Positions 62,928-64,000 of a stretch of 64,000 nucleotides of DNA are shown here, piece by piece. The DNA lies in assembly GCF_022829365.1 (NCBI RefSeq), contig NZ_JAKSYJ010000254.1, positions 60,253 through 124,252 of the forward strand, read 5' to 3'. The position numbers were made by a program, and so were the translations under genes. The stretch's first letter is position 1. Each line of letters opens with the position of its first letter. The notes beneath the pieces are model-generated. The model saw nothing but the letters and a program-made list of their open reading frames with translations. It made no database searches and had not been told where the DNA came from. This DNA comes from Methylobacterium sp. J-077. GTDB taxonomy: Bacteria > Pseudomonadota > Alphaproteobacteria > Rhizobiales > Beijerinckiaceae.

Positions 62928-64000
62928 AGCCTGTCCGAGTAATCTCCTCGACGGCGGATCGGGAGGGTGATTCACTTGGCTCATGACCAAGGTGTTTCGC
63001 TCCTGGGACGTCGATTAGGGTTGGCTTCTGCCTTCCTCGCTGCACGAGTTCGTGCCACCCGGGCACATGGCGCACTTCGTGCGCGACACGGTTCGAGAGG
63101 CGCTCGACCTCTCGGCCATCCTCGACACCTACACGGAGGAGCGCGGCTACCCGCCCTACCATCCCGGCATGATGGTGGCGCTCCTGCTCTACGGCTACAG
63201 CCGCGGCCTGTACTCTTCGCGCCAGCTCGCCCGCGCCTGTGAGGAGCGGGTCGACGTCATGGCGGTGACCGGCCTGAACCGGCCGGACTTCCGCACCATC
63301 GCCGACTTCCGCAAGCGCCACCTCGTGGCCCTGTCGGACCTGTTCGTGCAGGTGCTGCGCCTGTGTCGGGCAGCCGGTCTGGTCGAGTTCGCCCACGTGG
63401 CGGTGGATGGTACCAAGCTCAAGGCGAACGCCTCACGCCACAAAGCGATGAGCTACGGGCGGATGAAGACCGCCGAGCCGGCCCTGGCCGCCGAGGTGGA
63501 CGCTTGGCTGGAGCGCGCGCACGAGGCTGACGCTGCGGAGGATCAGGCTCACGGTGCCGATCGTCGGGGTGACGAGACGCCAGACTGGATGGCCGACAAG
63601 CAGCGGCGGCTGGAAGCGATCCGCGCCGCCAAGGCCGCGCTGGAGGCGGAGGCGGCTGATCCGCCCGATCCGGAGGACGAGAGCGGGCCGGGCGCCTCGT
63701 CGGGCCTGCGTTGGCAGGGGCGGCCACTGCGCGGCGAAGACGGCGCTCCCCCCGACCGGGCGCAGCGCAACTTCACCGACCCGGACAGCCGGATCCTGCC
63801 CACGCGCGACGGCTTCGTACAAGGCTACAACGGCCAGATCGCGGTCGACGCAGCCCATCAGGTGATCGTCGCGCACCGCCTCGTGACCAACTCGGCTGAC
63901 TACCGCGCGCTCGTGCCGCTTGTGGACGGGGTCCGCGCTCATCTCGGGCGCAAGCCGCGGGAGGTCTCGGGCGATGCCGGCTTCGCCAACGAGGCGAACC
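62928..64000 (+). mobile_element. IS1182-type insertion sequence, left part
   Basis: Begins at about 62928-62931 (GAGCCTGTCCGAGTAA, the likely terminal inverted repeat), right after ridA, and runs off the window. The right end and the target duplication cannot be seen. The single gene is an IS1182/IS5-like transposase. Confidence 0.7.
62983..64000 (+). pseudogene. IS1182-family transposase with early stop codon, partial
   Basis: From ATG 62983 the frame reads MTKVFRSWDVD, then TAG at 63016-63018, then GWLLPSSLHEFVPPGHMAHF and the transposase core (FRTIADFRKRHLVALSDLF, HVAVDGTKLKANASRH with the first catalytic Asp, then GYNGQIAVDAAHQVIVAHRL). It stays open to the window edge. In intact relatives the position is usually a Gln, so CAG to TAG is the likely change. 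Restart at ATG 63067 could still make most of the protein. Confidence 0.8.

Overview
The window looks like chromosome of a high-GC alphaproteobacterium, most likely Methylobacterium or a close relative (inference). The clues are a class III glutathione-dependent formaldehyde dehydrogenase followed by S-formylglutathione hydrolase, Rhizobiales-style 'TAGAGC' hairpin elements after genes, and dense GC-rich operons with many ATGA start/stop overlaps. No rRNA, tRNA or CRISPR array was recognised. The right edge cuts through an insertion sequence.

Layout, left to right. (1) 150-3611: serA with a coupled LprI-like secreted protein, then a catalase-like peroxidase with a cytochrome b561. (2) 3853-11337: a LacI-controlled sugar locus with a CUT1 ABC transporter and a GH127 beta-L-arabinofuranosidase-type enzyme. 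(3) 11361-18963: protocatechuate branch: AraC-type regulator divergent from pobA, MFS transporter, pcaH, pcaG, pcaB and a pcaDC fusion. (4) 19093-23090: TetR gene and downstream stress/detoxification genes (small secreted protein, DJ-1/PfpI, amidase, cis-CaaD-like tautomerase), with two matching operators. (5) 23188-27565: a three-subunit molybdenum aldehyde/xanthine oxidoreductase of PaoABC type. (6) 28086-34916: a TonB receptor, an exported 2H-phosphoesterase-like protein, a LacI regulator and a convergent exbB-exbD-tonB operon, tied together by copies of the palindrome TTAGAACGTTCTAA. (7) 35385-42115: an oligopeptide/nickel-class ABC transporter with a TIM-barrel isomerase-like gene. (8) 42268-46070: a MarR-controlled FUSC/DUF1656/HlyD efflux operon (AaeBXA type). 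(9) 46623-48945: formaldehyde detoxification. (10) 49303-53864: small exported proteins, an SDR, a MipA/OmpV porin-like protein and an AraC regulator. (11) 54233-62926: an amino-acid module present in two diverged copies (LysR, RraA-like, periplasmic binding protein) with an aminotransferase, a DadA-type oxidase and RidA. (12) 62928-64000: an IS1182-type element whose transposase has an early stop codon.

The most interesting parts are region 6 and region 11. Region 6 is a self-contained, apparently LacI-governed TonB uptake system with its own energiser and an exported phosphodiesterase-like enzyme, substrate unknown. Region 11 holds duplicated LysR modules whose two divergent promoters keep the same tandem AAAAGYGAT motif at the same distance from the regulator start, while one RraA copy has decayed. 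All functional names rest on reading the proteins by eye; no database search was run.
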